The position numbers and the translations under genes were made by a program. Of a stretch of 64,000 bases of DNA, positions 32,656 to 44,058 are shown in pieces; the first letter of the stretch is position 1; each line of letters begins with the position of its first letter. The DNA comes from Deinandra increscens subsp. villosa. Taxonomy: Eukaryota > Streptophyta > Magnoliopsida > Asterales > Asteraceae. The stretch is taken from NCBI GenBank assembly GCA_039602395.1, contig JBCNJP010000010.1, positions 35,800,590-35,864,589 of the forward strand, read 5' to 3'. Below the pieces are notes generated by a model. It was not told the DNA's origin. It saw only the letters and a list, made by a program, of their open reading frames with translations, and searched no databases.

Positions 32656-35600
32656 GTGCAGGTGCTAAATAAAGGCCAAAATAGCCTATGGGTAGTTGAC
32701 AGTGGATGCACTTGCCACATGACAGGGAATAAGCACATTCTGGAAAACACAAAAAGAATCAATGGAGGACTAGTTGCCTTTGGAAGCACAAAAGGCCATA
32801 TCACAGCACAAGGTGACGTGACAAATGGACTGGTAAAATTTGATAGAGTCAATTTTGTTGATACATTAAATTTCAACCTGCTTAGTGTCTCACAAATGTG
32901 TGACAAGAATTTGAATTTAATGTTTAATGAGAAAGAGGCCATAGTCCTCAAACCTGGTGTCAAAATTCCTGATGAACTTATAATGCTTAAGGCACCCAGG
33001 AGAGATGGATTATACATTTTGGATATGTCAGTTGCTACACCCTCATGTGGCACTGCTTGCTTTGTATCCAAAGCCTCAGTTGATGAATCTGATCTATGGC
33101 ATAGAAGGTTGGGTCATGTGAACTACAAAACATAAACATAATTGTGAATCTTGGCTTGGTTAAGTATCTTCCTAACAAGCATTTTGCATGTTCTGAAAAC
33201 TGTGTGCCATGTCTCAAGGGCAAACAACACAGAACCTCCTTTAAGCCAAAAGTTGAGTCTTCTATTTCAAAACCTCTAGAGCTTTTGCACATGGACTTGT
33301 TTGGTCCAACTAGAGTGATGAGTTTTAGGAAAAAGGTCATACTGTTTTGTGATAATTGACGATTTTTCAAGATATACTTGGGTTTTCTTTCTCAAAACAA
33401 AAGACGAAACTGCTGAATTGTTGAAAACTCTTGTAATTAATTTAGAAAATCAATCATACCTCAAGGTCAAAACAATCAGATGTGACAATGGCACAGAATT
33501 TAAAAATCATATTCTGAATTCATTTTGTGAGGAGAAGGGAATTGTGAGACAATTCAGTGCTCCTAGAACTCCACAGCAAAACGGTGTTGCTGAAAGGAGA
33601 AATAGGACAATGATTGAAGCTGCTATATCCATGTTAGCAGACTCCAAGCTCCCTGTGATATTTTGGGCAGAAGCAGTAAACACTGCCTGTTATGTCCAAA
33701 ACAGGATTTTAATTGTCAAGGGGAAGAACAAAACACCTTATTAGCTTTGGAGAAAAAGAAAGCCAAATATCTACTTCTTTAAGCCATTTGGTTGTCTTGT
33801 CACTATCTTAATAACCAATGAATCCTTGCCTAAATTTGCTGAAAAGGCAGATGAAGGTTATTTTGTTGGATACTCAGGTGTGTCAAAAGCATACAGAGTA
33901 TACAACAAGAGAACTAAGATTGTTGAGGAGACCATAAATGTATCTTTCAATGAAAAATATCCCAACAATTTTAAGTCTCAGCCCAGTTGGTTATTTGATA
34001 TTGATGCACTAACTACTGCTTTCAACATAACTGTTGATAAGCCTGTAGGCTCTTTAGTGCAGGAACAAAACTCTCATAGGTCTACCGATGAGCATTGGAA
34101 GAGTAATCAAACTGCAAATGAGAAGCCAATCTTTTTCTCTTCCATGAGTTCTCAACTATCTTCCCAAGAAATGACAAGAGACTGACTGAAATAATTCAAA
34201 TTGAAGAAGAAATTGTTTTGGTCGAAGTTCAAGCTGAACCAGTTTCTCCGGTTCAAGTTCAGCCGGAAAACTCAATTTCAGAAACTGAAGAGAATATTGA
34301 ATCAGGGTCAAATGAAGCTGAAAATTCAAATGATAGCATATCAAATGAGCTTAGTTTAGAGCATCTGACCTACAATTCAGACATCAACTCTCATGAATCA
34401 GTTGGAGTCTCAGATCCTGTGTCACAATTTGAAACTGTTGAGTTTGATCACAGACTTCCTCAGCTCAACATACCCTCAAATGGAAGAAGCCATGAATTTC
34501 CTATGTTTATTGATAGAAGAATCAACAGAGATCATCCAGCAGGAAATATTATTGGAGAAGCTTCAGCTCCTGTGTTGACAAGGAGCAGATTTGCAAATGC
34601 AAACATTTGTTTGCATGCTGCATTTTTGTCTCAAGAAGTACCCAAGAAGGTAGAAGATGCCTTGGAAGACAACAGCTGGGTAGAGGCAATGCAGGAAGAA
34701 CTTTTTCTGATCAAGAAGCAAAAGGTTTGGGAATTGGTAGATCTGCCTGATGGAGCAGAACCAATTGGAACAAAGTGGGTTTTCAGAAACAAGAAAGATG
34801 ATAGGGGAATTGTCATAAAGAACAAAGCAAGATTGGTTGTGCAAGGCTATGTACAGGAAGAAGGCATTGATTATGATGAAGTCTTTGCACCAGTAGCCAG
34901 GTTAGAAGCAATCAGAATCTTCTTGGCCTATGCTGCATTCAAAGACTTTCAAGTATTTCAAATGGATGTCAAAAGTGCTTTCCTGTATGGCCTCCTGGAA
35001 CAAGAAGTATATGTCAAACAACCTCCTGGTTTTGAAGACCCTCACCATCCTAACAAGGTGTGCAAGCTGATCAAAGCTTTGTATGGTCTCAAACAAGCAC
35101 CTAGAACCTGGTATGAAACCCTTTCTAGCTATCTTCTAGAGAATGGCTACAGGAGAGGGGCTATTGACAAAACACTTTTTGTTAAAATTGTTGGTAATGA
35201 TATGTTGATGGTACAAATTTATGTTGATGATATTATTTTTGGTTCCTCTAATATTGTCTTGTGCAAGGAATTTGAAACTTTGATGCAGCCGAAATTTGAA
35301 ATGAGCTCCATGGGAGAATTAACCTTCTTCTTAGGGCTGCAAGTGAAGCAAACTGCAGATGGTATCTTTCTGAACCAATCAAAGTACATCCAAGACATGC
35401 TGAAGAGATTTGACATGCTAACCTGTTCAAGTGCCAAAACTCCCATCTCTACTTCCCACAAATTAACCAATGACTTAAGTGGCAAGCCAGTGGATGTGCA
35501 CTTGTACAGAGCTATGATAGGCTCCTTGATGTATCTCACTGCTAGCAGACCTGACATCATGTTCAGTGTTTGCTTATGTGCAAGATATCAGTCCTCACCA

Positions 35601-36148
35601 AAGGAGTCACATATGCTAGCTGTTAAGAGAATTTTCAAGTACCTGAAGGGGCAACCAAAACTGGGTTTGTGGTATCCCAAGAACTCTGACTTCTCTTTCA
35701 AAGCATTCACAGACAGTGATTATGGAGGATGTGATATAGATAAGAAATCAACATCAGGAGGATGTCAATTTCTGGGAGAAAGACTTGTCTCTTGGCAATG
35801 CAAGAAGCAAACTTGTGTTTCCACTTCAACTGCAGAAGCTGAGTATATTGCCGCTTCAAGTTATTGTAGCCAAGTCCTTTGGATCCAAAATTAAATGCTT
35901 GAGTATGGGATCACATTCATGGAAACTCCCATTCTTGCAGACAACAACAGTGCCATCTCAATCATCAATAATCCAGTGAAGCACTCCAAAACCAAACACC
36001 TTGACATAAGGTATCATTTTATTAGGGATTGTGCAGAAAAGCATTTAATCAAACTATTCAAAGTTCACACTGATCATCAATTAGCAGATTTGTTTACAAA
36101 AGCCTTTGATGAGGCTAGATTTTTCTACCTCATCACAGCCATTGGGAT
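32656..36148 (+). pseudogene. Copia D pol: protease, integrase, RT, RNase H, broken
   Basis: In order: protease (WVVDSGCTCHMTG, 32692 on), GAG-pre-integrase (LWHRRLGHVNY, CVPCLKGKQHR), integrase core with D (IDDFSRYTW), D (IRCDNGTEF) and E (NGVAERRNR), RT with YVDDIIFGS at 35219-35245, and RNase H (TDSDYGGC, AEAEYIAA, LADLFTKAF). Breaks: frameshift at about 33135, overlap shift at 33350, TAG near 33742, a frameshift about 34185-34218 and TAA at 35892-35894. Integrase and RT catalytic residues remain. The last codons are separated by Tat-2 and finish at 44922-44942 (MMNFE, TAA). Confidence 0.86.
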
Positions 36149-37011
36149 TGTTTTGGTCAAAAATTCACAAAGGAATTTCGTATTCCAAACTTAGAATGTG
36201 AGGTAGTGTGCTTGTTAATATGTTCGAAATGTAAAACTGAACACAAGGATGTAACGAGGGAAAAATCCAGGATTCTTTGAGTTGCCTCTAGGAATCCTAG
36301 CAAAAAAACCTCGGGAGCCGGCCTGAAGAGCCCGCTACCACACAATTTTATTGATAGGAAACTGTAAATTACAAGTGTTTTGGAGGTTTGATCGATCAGG
36401 CTAAGTGTTACAGAGATTGTATGCTATCAGAGCTAAAGTGTGAGTGAGTTGTGTCCCTAAGTCGATCAAAACCTCTATTTATATAGTTACAAGGTAATAA
36501 CCGAAAGTGCTAAAAATAAGGGATTCCATTCCTAAGTCTTTGTGAACGTTAGGAATCAGTTATTGCACGTTCTTTAATGCTTGACCTGGTCTTTAGCCTT
36601 CATTTACACGTCCCTTTAAGCCTGCAATTAATTAGGACACATGGACAATTGAAACGGTTAGTCAATAACTGCATTTCAGGATACCGAACCTGTCAGGATA
36701 CTGAACCACTTGAGCTTCCGGCAAGGATCCTGAAACAAAACAACCAACTGTCCTATATTTTAGGGATTCTCCCCATTGAGTCAATATGAACGTTGTGGAC
36801 CACTTAGTCCACGTTCTTTAATCTTTGTCCGAGTCTTTAGGCTTGTTTTACACGTTTTCTTTACCTGTAAGCAAATAAATACGAGGAACAACATAGCGGT
36901 TAGTCGATAACTGTAATTCAGGATGCCCGAACCTATCAGGATTCTCAACCCGTCTGAGGATACTGGACCACTTGAGCTTCCGCCGAGGATCCCGAAATAT
37001 CAGCCCAAACA
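36149..37011 (-). mobile_element. Tat-2 3' LTR (863 bp)
   Basis: Starts TGTTTTGGTC, ends GCCCAAACA. TATATAAATAG on the minus strand lies near 36476-36486. It shares its first 20 bases and the GGGAGCCGGCC block with the Tat-1 LTR but is a distinct, longer subfamily. Confidence 0.85.
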
Positions 37012-37690
37012 ATTGCCCCTGAATTTTGACAGTAGTCGACCATGAAGACGGCTGTGAAAATTCAAGTTCTTGAAATAATTACGGAGGTGACTCGTTAGCT
37101 CCTGATTTGATAGCGACTCAACTTCTCATGAGACTTCTCCATAAATAACCCTGGATTACCGTCGGACCCTTCTCGATTTCTCTTTTTCTCTAGGTCAGCT
37201 CCCTTCCTTTTCTTTTTGATTTTCTTTCGCGATCAAGGCCAATGAAGCAGATGTTGAAGGCTTCACTGCTAAGGCTTGAACGCAGCTACCTAGAAAGGAA
37301 CTCTGGAGCAACTTGGGGGTGCTGATAAACTGGAGTTACCCCTTTTGAATTTCCTGCATGGTTAATACTAGTATCCGACTTTCTTTATCATGGTGTGTTT
37401 GCCCCTTGTTTTTTATTTTGTTCATGAAAAATTTTAGAATATTTAAGTGAGAATCCCATCGGGTTCTTCAGGAATATTAAGGTAGTAAAAAAGCTTTAAG
37501 TTAAGCATGTTAGTCGACAAACCATGACACAAGTCAGCATAATAAAATGTAATAATTTGAAAGTACATTACCTGAATAATCCCTTAAGTATGTTTTACCT
37601 TGGGTGCATTTAGATAGATTCTGGAATCCTCTTTCAACATCCTTGAGGATACCTGTGGTAAAAGCATAGTAGTTTCGAAATGGAGTTAAA
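37012..37690 (+). other. Tat-2 region with remnant of the antisense gene
   Basis: It begins with a purine tract on the minus strand (GAATTTTGAC context at 37012-37030, CAGGGGCAAT), then the CT-rich leader of an antisense gene (37150-37240). At about 37240-37275 a short frame ADVEGFT matches the late exon-4 motif HAEGFT of the Tat-1 antisense gene. The whole body of the gene between leader and this remnant is missing, so Tat-2 lost it by internal deletion. No other gene recognised. Confidence 0.5.
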
Positions 37691-37880
37691 CTGGGGACAA
37701 GCCCGTGCATTTCTGGGGACAAGCCCATGCATTTTTGGGGACAAGCCCGTGCATTTCTGGGGACAAGCCCGTGCATCTCTGGGGACAAGCCCGTGCATTT
37801 CTGGGGACAAGCCCGTGCATTTCTGGGGACAAGCCCGTGCAATCGTGGGACTAAGCCAATTCTGGGGACAAGCCCATACG
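37691..37880. repeat. 22-bp tandem array in Tat-2
   Basis: Seven consecutive units of CTGGGGACAAGCCCGTGCAT plus TT (37691 to about 37844) with few substitutions. A variant spacer and an eighth partial unit at 37862 follow. Tat-1 has only one unit at the same place. Since 22 is not a multiple of 3, the frame rotates and coding is unlikely. Retand elements are known for amplified tandem repeats at this position. Confidence 0.88.
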
Positions 37881-38481
37881 TAAGTGACATGAAAATGCCA
37901 AAACCTTAGATAATTCGTGAGGCTAGCACGTCTGCTATTACTTGAGGATCCGCCTAATGGCGAATAACGAGCGCTCATGGCGATTCTTAGAAAAGGTGAA
38001 GACCTTTTAAGCCTTAGTTAACATGTGAGTGTTAAAAACCTTGAGAATCCTCCCAGCAGCCTCCAGTGACAAGATTTTCAGCCACCCCTGGAGTGGACTG
38101 GTCCGGCCACCTTGAGCATACTGGTGGACAACGTGCGCTACTGGCGAGGGTCGTGCGCTACTGGAGATTACCCAAACGTGGAAGAGGTGAAATCCTCTTA
38201 AACCTTAGAAGGTATGCAGGATACCTTAAACGGAGGAGAGGTGATCAGCCTCTAACTGGGGATATACCCAAATTACTTTAGTTAGGATTCTGAGAATCTG
38301 CAAAACACTCAATGCTTGGTGAGGGGTGGGTGTTAGCTTAGCTAACACCACTCCGATGCTTAAGTCAGTAATGAGTCATGAAAATAATAAGAATAGATTG
38401 AAATAGGATTAGTATACGTACCTTGGATTATTTATACAGTGAGGATCCTTGGGATTCTGCCTGAGATTCTCGATGGGATTC
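37881..38481 (-). other. Tat-2 non-coding between tandem array and pol
   Basis: Homologous to Tat-1 21510-22110. It contains several GGATTC motifs and a TTAGCTTAGCTAA palindrome (38334-38346, also in Tat-1 at 21968). No gene. Confidence 0.5.
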
Positions 38482-41400
38482 TCACATAAAATACGTTTTA
38501 AGGTGGACAGCATTCCAAGCCCTTGGCAGAGGTTCTCCTTCCATATTTATCAGACGATATGCCCCCTTTCCTTCTTCAGAATCAATAAGGTAAGGGCCTT
38601 CCCACTTGGGTGCCAACTTCCCATCAGCAGGATTGGTCGTATTCTGAAAAGCTTTCCTCAAAACCAAGTCACCTACTTGGAATCTTCTCAGCCTGGTGTT
38701 CTTGTTATAAGATTTTGCTATCCGCTGTTGATAAGAAGCCATCCGGATTTTGGCCATATCTCTGAGCTCCTCAACCGTTTCGAGATCCTGAAGGAGATTT
38801 TGGCTATTGGTTTCAGGATCCTGGCAAATGACTCTGGCTGTCGGGAGTACCATTTCTGTAGGGATCACAGCTTCTGCCCCAAACACTAACGAGAATGGTG
38901 TTTGGCCAGTAGCATTTTTAGGTGTAGTTCTGTCTGCCCAAAGGACAAATGGCAGCTCCTCAGCCCATTTACCTTTCTTGGAGCCCAACTTCTTCTTGAG
39001 ATTGTTGATGATGATTTTATTGCTGGATTCTGCCTGCCCATTAGCTTGAGGGTGGACAGGTGTTGAAGTGATCATCTTGATGCCCCAGCTTTCACAAAAG
39101 CTTGTTGTTCTCTTGCCTATAAACTGGGAGCCATTATCGCATATGATCTCTGCCGGAATCCCAAATCTAGTGAGGATGTTCCTCTTGATGAAGGATATCA
39201 CTTCTTTCTCTCTTACTTGAACATAGGCTTCTGCTTCAATCCATTTGGAAAAGTAATCCGTCATGGCAAGCATAAACACTTTTCCTCCGGGAGCCTTTGG
39301 CAGCTTACCCACAATATCCATGCCCCATTTCATGAATGGCCATGGGGATACTATAGGATGCAGATGCTCAGCAGGTTGGTGGAGGATATTGCCATGCCTT
39401 TGACAAGCATCGCATTTCTGTGAGAAGCTCACGGCATCCTTCTTCATAGTTGGCCAATAATATCCGAATATGAGAACTTTAGAGAACAGCGCCCTGCCCC
39501 CGGTATGGTTTCCACAATCTCCACTATGGATGTCTTCGAGCACCTCGAGAGCTTCCGACTTCTCTAGGCACCTTAGATAGACACCTGCAAGAGATCTTCT
39601 ATATAGGATGTTATTAATAATAGTATAGGGTACTACCTTTGCACGAAAAGCTCTGGGGTTTTCGCCCTTGGGAATCTCCCCGTCTTCAAGATATTTCCGG
39701 ATCGGATATGTCCAGGATTCCTGGGCATCTTCAGGATTCTCAACCTTTGCACCTGCGTTATCGTCAACAGCCTGAACTTCCTGTTGAGCTATTGCCGGTG
39801 TCAAGACGTGAATTATTGGAATCTTGACATCCTCAGGGATCCTGAGCGATGAAGCCAAGTTTGCTAAAGCATCGGCTTCCGCATTATCTTCTCTTGGTAC
39901 CTGTGAAATGTTAAAATTTTCGAAAAATAGAGACAATTTTTTAACAATTTCAAGATATTTAATTAGATTCTCCCCTCTCACTGCATAAGAGCCATTAAAG
40001 TGGTTAGTTAATAAGAGAGAATCAACAAACACTTGTATAGATAGGATTCCCATATCCCTAGCCAGCTGTAATCCAGCAATTAAAGCTTCATATTCGGCTT
40101 CATTGTTGGTAGCCTGGAATTCACAGGATATGGATAGAGGTATTATGTCCCCCTGTGGTGATTTTAGCAGGATTCCCAGCCCTGTTCCTCTGATGTTTGA
40201 GGAGCCGTCGGTGTAGAGGATCCAGTCTTCCTTGAGCTTCTCAAGTTGCTGGACTTCCTTTTCAACTTCTGGTTCGATGTCACTGCTGAAATCCGCCACA
40301 AAGTCAGCTAATGCTTGGGATTTGATTGCTGTTCTTGGTTCATACTTGATGTCGTAGGCACTCAGCTTGACTGCCCACTTAGCCATTCTCCCTGACATTT
40401 CTGGCTTCCTGAGAACCTTGATAGGATAGTTAGACATCACAATTATAGTATGTGTTTCAAAATAATGTCTAAGTTTAGTGGAAGCCATTATAAGAGATAA
40501 AATTAACTTTTCGAGATGAGAATACCTGGATTCTGCGTCTAGCAGAGTTTTACTTACATAATATACCGGGTGCTGTTGACCTTGATATTCTTTTACCAAG
40601 ACTGCACTAATCGAGCTTCCGGAAACAGAGAGATATAGATACAGTGGCTCCCCAACTTCTGGTTTCATTAACAACGGGGCTGCTGACAGGTAGTCTTTCA
40701 GGCACTTCAGAGCTTCTTCGTGCCTCTCAGTCCACTCGAATTTCTTATTTTTTCTCAGGATATCATAGAAATCCTTGCTTTTTTCTGAGGATCTTGAAAT
40801 AAATCTGTTGAGTGCTGCAATCCTGCCTGTCAGTCTCTGCACCTCTTTCACGTTCGATGGGGATTTCAAATTTAAGATTGCTTTGATCTGTTCCGGGCTT
40901 GCCTCGATCCCTCTTTCGGTAACCATGTATCCTAAGAACTTTCCTGCTCGCACCCCAAAGTGGCATTTGGAGGGATTAAGCTTCATGTTATACTGATCAA
41001 GGATATCGAGGGCAATCTGGAGGTCCTTGGCGTGATCCTCAGATTTCTTGGATTTCACTACCATGTCATCTATGTAGACTTCCATCGTGTCCCCCAGCTG
41101 CTCTTTGAACATCAGATTGACGAGCCTCTGGTAGGTGGCACCTGCATTTCTTAATCCAAAGGGCATAGCAGTATAACAATAAATACCTGTTGGAGTCAAA
41201 AATACTGTGTGCTCCTGGTCACATGGTTCCATCTGAATTTGTTGGAATCCTACTGAGGCATCCATGAAGGTGAGCATCTCATGGCCTGCCGTGGCATCTA
41301 CCATTGCATCGATATGAGGGAGTGGAAAAGGATCCTTAGGACAGGCTTTGTTCAAGTCCGTGTAATCAACGCAGACTCTCCACTTTCCATTCTTTTTCTG

Positions 41401-41781
41401 GACCACCACCACGTTTGCTAGCCATCTAGGATACTTGACTTCTCTAATCATCTTTGTTTTGAGAAGCTTGTCAACTTCCTCCTGGATGATTATATTCTTC
41501 TCTGGAGCGAACTTCCTCCTTTTTTGCTGTATAGGCCTGAAAGAAGGATCTAAACCAAGTTTATGAGTAATTACATGTTTAGGGATACCTGTCATATCTT
41601 CATGCTTCCAGGCGAAAGTTGAAGTTCTTGCTTTGAGAAGCTGGTATAATTCCTGCTCAACATTGGTTGGGATGCTTGTTCCCATGAGCACCTTGATCTC
41701 AGGATTCTCAGGGTCTAGAGGTACTTCTTTGACATCAAGTTCCCTGTTTTCCTGTGCTTCGGGTGCCTTTTTCTGTAATTG
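38482..41781 (-). CDS. Tat-2 Pol: RT, RNase H, second RNase H, integrase (intact)
   Basis: One open frame of about 1100 codons, in frame with and directly after the UAG at 41782. Residue numbers from the internal Met at 41691: RT with KKNGKWRVCVDY (about 99-110), motif A FMDAS (about 142), YIDDMVV (206-212); RNase H about 340-470; archaeal-type RNase H about 498-620 (YTDGSSN, NNEAEYEAL, EDNAEADAL); integrase zinc finger HSGDCGNH..CDACQRHG (722-767); then catalytic Asp (MDIVGKLP), Asp (CDNGSQF) and Glu (NGQAESSNK). It ends YFM at TGA. All catalytic residues are present. One codon is missing in YPIKVLRKPEM relative to Tat-1. It could act in trans if translated. Confidence 0.9.
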   Translation of the reverse strand, partial: QLQKKAPEAQENRELDVKEVPLDPENPEIKVLMGTSIPTNVEQELYQLLKARTSTFAWKHEDMTGIPKHVITHKLGLDPSFRPIQQKRRKFAPEKNIIIQEEVDKLLKTKMIREVKYPRWLANVVVVQKKNGKWRVCVDYTDLNKACPKDPFPLPHIDAMVDATAGHEMLTFMDASVGFQQIQMEPCDQEHTVFLTPTGIYCYTAMPFGLRNAGATYQRLVNLMFKEQLGDTMEVYIDDMVVKSKKSEDHAKDLQIALDILDQYNMKLNPSKCHFGVRAGKFLGYMVTERGIEASPEQIKAILNLKSPSNVKEVQRLTGRIAALNRFISRSSEKSKDFYDILRKNKKFEWTERHEEALKCLKDYLSAAPLLMKPEVGEPLYLYLSVSGSSISAVLVKEYQGQQHPVYYVSKTLLDAESRYSHLEKLILSLIMASTKLRHYFETHTIIVMSNYPIKVLRKPEMSGRMAKWAVKLSAYDIKYEPRTAIKSQALADFVADFSSDIEPEVEKEVQQLEKLKEDWILYTDGSSNIRGTGLGILLKSPQGDIIPLSISCEFQATNNEAEYEALIAGLQLARDMGILSIQVFVDSLLLTNHFNGSYAVRGENLIKYLEIVKKLSLFFENFNISQVPREDNAEADALANLASSLRIPEDVKIPIIHVLTPAIAQQEVQAVDDNAGAKVENPEDAQESWTYPIRKYLEDGEIPKGENPRAFRAKVVPYTIINNILYRRSLAGVYLRCLEKSEALEVLEDIHSGDCGNHTGGRALFSKVLIFGYYWPTMKKDAVSFSQKCDACQRHGNILHQPAEHLHPIVSPWPFMKWGMDIVGKLPKAPGGKVFMLAMTDYFSKWIEAEAYVQVREKEVISFIKRNILTRFGIPAEIICDNGSQFIGKRTTSFCESWGIKMITSTPVHPQANGQAESSNKIIINNLKKKLGSKKGKWAEELPFVLWADRTTPKNATGQTPFSLVFGAEAVIPTEMVLPTARVICQDPETNSQNLLQDLETVEELRDMAKIRMASYQQRIAKSYNKNTRLRRFQVGDLVLRKAFQNTTNPADGKLAPKWEGPYLIDSEEGKGAYRLINMEGEPLPRAWNAVHLKTYFM

Positions 41782-41784
41782 CTA
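41773..41784 (-). promoter_or_regulatory. UAG CAA UUA readthrough signal between gag-pro and pol (Tat-2)
   Basis: Minus strand: AAG GGA UAG CAA UUA CAG AAA. The stop is followed by CAA UUA, fitting UAG-CARYYA exactly, and the frame is open on both sides. The surrounding residues are identical in Tat-1 (TKVTKG, stop, QLQK). Confidence 0.82.
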
Positions 41785-43984
41785 TCCCTTCGTCACCTTA
41801 GTGGTGCTCTTCATTGAAGTAGAATAACAGTTCTTGGCTTCCTGCTGATCACTTTCAATTCTTACAACTCCCCAGGGTGTAGGAAGCTTGATACATTGGT
41901 GATAGGTTGAAGGGACTGCCTTCATCTCGTGAATCCAAGGCCTGCCAAGAATAATATTGCAACAAGAGAGAGAATATATAACACATAATTTTTGCATAGA
42001 GTTTACCCCCTCTATATATACTGGCAACCTGATATCCCCAACGGTGCTTTTAGTTTCACCGCTGAAGCCAACCAGAACTGAGGATCTTGGGACTATTTCA
42101 GTTTCTGGGATCCCCATCTTTTTGAGCACATCAAGACGGAATATGTTTACTGAGCTCCCATTATCAACCAGAATCCTGCGAACAAAATGGTTAGCAATAT
42201 ATAAAGTAACCACAAGACTATCATGATGAGGATCCTGAACATGAGAACGGTCACTCTCATCAAAGGATATAAGCTTGTCCTGAGTTAGGGTGGACGTCGG
42301 GACAGGTCTGTCACCCTGTTCAGATTTGGATTCCTTAGCATGCTTCTTAGCTGAGGAATATGAAGTGCCGCAGATGTCTGAGCCTCCTGAGATGAAGTTA
42401 ATAATCTGAGCATCCTGTGGTGGAGAAGCTGCTCTATGGGGCACCTTGTCGGCTTCTTGAGTCTTGACCTTCTTTCTGCCTAACAACTCCTTAAGATGCC
42501 CCTTGCTGAGTAGATAGCTGATTTCCTTTCGGAGTGCCATACATTCTTCTGTCAGGTGGCCGAAATCTTCGTGGAAGGCACACCACTTGGTCTTGTCTTT
42601 CCAGGACCCTTGCTTGGTATCCTTCCTGGGCCATCTTGCTTTTTCACCTAGATCCTGCATAGCACACATCAAACCACCAATGTCAACGGAAAAACAGTAT
42701 TCAGATACCTTAGGATACTCCTCATCATCATCGTCTTGGTCAACGGCATTGACTTTAAGATTTTCCGGTTTGGAATATGGACGAGATCTATACGGCTTCC
42801 CGGGGGATTCCGCCTTTTTGCTGTTGGGATCATATTTAGGAACCTCCAGTCTTTGGTGGATCCTCTTGTCATCTTCCAAACGAATAAATCTCAAAGCTCT
42901 ACTGCGTACTTCATCAAGGTTCCTGCAAGGAGCCATGACAAGGTCATCATAAAAACGTGAATCTTTAGAGAGCCCCATCTTAAAGGCTTCCACGGCTGCA
43001 GCCATATCCAGGTTAGGAATCTCAAGAGATTCTCGTCCGAATCTGGAAATGTAGTCTCTGAGAGGCTCATCTGGCTTCTGAATTATTCGGTACAGGTCAC
43101 CTGTGAGCTTCTCAAAGGTCCTGCTGCAAGAAAATTGATTGTTAAATAAGTTAACTAAATGAGAAAACGATGTAATAGTGTTAGGAGGAATGCTCAGTAG
43201 CCATTTCATGGCCGGTCCTGTTAAGGTTGAACCAAAGCCTTTGCATAGACAGGCTTCTTTAATTCCTGCCGGAATGGGATTGATCTCCATACGCTCCCGG
43301 TAATGTGCCACGTGTTCTTCAGGATCTGTGGTTCCATCATAGAGCTTCATGCTTAGAGTCTGGAAACGCTTCGGGATCTCCACCTGAGATATTGGCCAGG
43401 CAAATCTGGAGATCTTGTGGCTTTCCAAAGGAACTTCAGGGATAGGTTTCAGGATCCCTGGAACATTTGATATCATTTCTTTCAACTTCTGGAGCTCCCT
43501 AGCGATACTTGGATGAATACCTGCATCATAAGGAGCACCCTGGTTAGAAACAATAGGGATTGAATTGAACATGTTACCTGGGTCAGGAATCTGGGCTGGA
43601 ATCCCGGAACCATATCCATAACCCGCTGGGAAGCTCGGCTCTGTGGTGGTCGCTGTTTGCATGGGGATAACGTCTCCGTCATGCACTTCTGAGGAGCTAG
43701 TCTTAAAGATTCCTGCAGAAACAGAAGGGTTAGAGTATTGATATCCTTGAGGGTTCTGGCTTGGATTTCCAACAGAAAAAGGATATCCTTGAGACGGCAA
43801 GGCTGAGGATCCCAACAATGATGGAATCCAAGGACTCTTGTAGCGTGACTGTGAGGATTCTGGTGGGAAAGCTCCTGAGAATCCAGCGGTACTCTCCACG
43901 TTTCCAGCAGCTTGAGAAGTTATTGTAGGAGCTGTGGTGAAGCCTGATGCTGATTTGTAATTGTAGCGAGACGGATATGAGGAT
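41782..43984 (-). CDS. Tat-2 Gag-protease, 5'-truncated
   Basis: Open from the junction at 43984 to the UAG, with no ATG at its start. The gag domain (GTTDPEEHVAHYRERM, WLLSIPPNTITSFSHL, FSCSRTFEKLTGDLY) precedes a zinc-binding-like box (WCAFHEDFGHLTEEC) and the protease (LVDNGSSVNIFRLD, NIILGRPWIHEM). Compared with Tat-1 gag about 118 N-terminal residues, including the start, are missing. Without a start codon or primer site this copy cannot replicate on its own. The UAG followed by CAAUUA would give Gag-Pro mostly and Gag-Pro-Pol by readthrough in an intact relative. Confidence 0.87.
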
Positions 43985-44058
43985 CCTCAATTAGCAGATT
44001 TGTTTAAAAAAGCCTTTGATGAGGCTAGATTTTTCTACCTCATCACAGCCATTGGGAT
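43985..44058 (+). repeat. 74-bp copy of left copia flank before Tat-2 5' LTR
   Basis: Repeats 36075-36148 (copia frame LADLFTKAFDEARFFYLI plus GGGAT) with about one mismatch (an extra A in the run near 44007). It sits where the Tat leader and primer site should be. Confidence 0.88.

Noticed and set aside
33742..35894. Copia D stops as readthrough or frameshift signals
   Set aside because: Contexts (UAG CUU, UAA AUG and others) fit no known recoding motif and there are many other breaks.
36577..36789. 70-codon frame repeated at 44487-44699
   Set aside because: It repeats only because it lies in the two identical Tat-2 LTRs; no domain or start context.
37691..37880. Regular repeats resembling a CRISPR array
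   Set aside because: Units are head-to-tail with no unique spacers, and the sequence is a plant retroelement.
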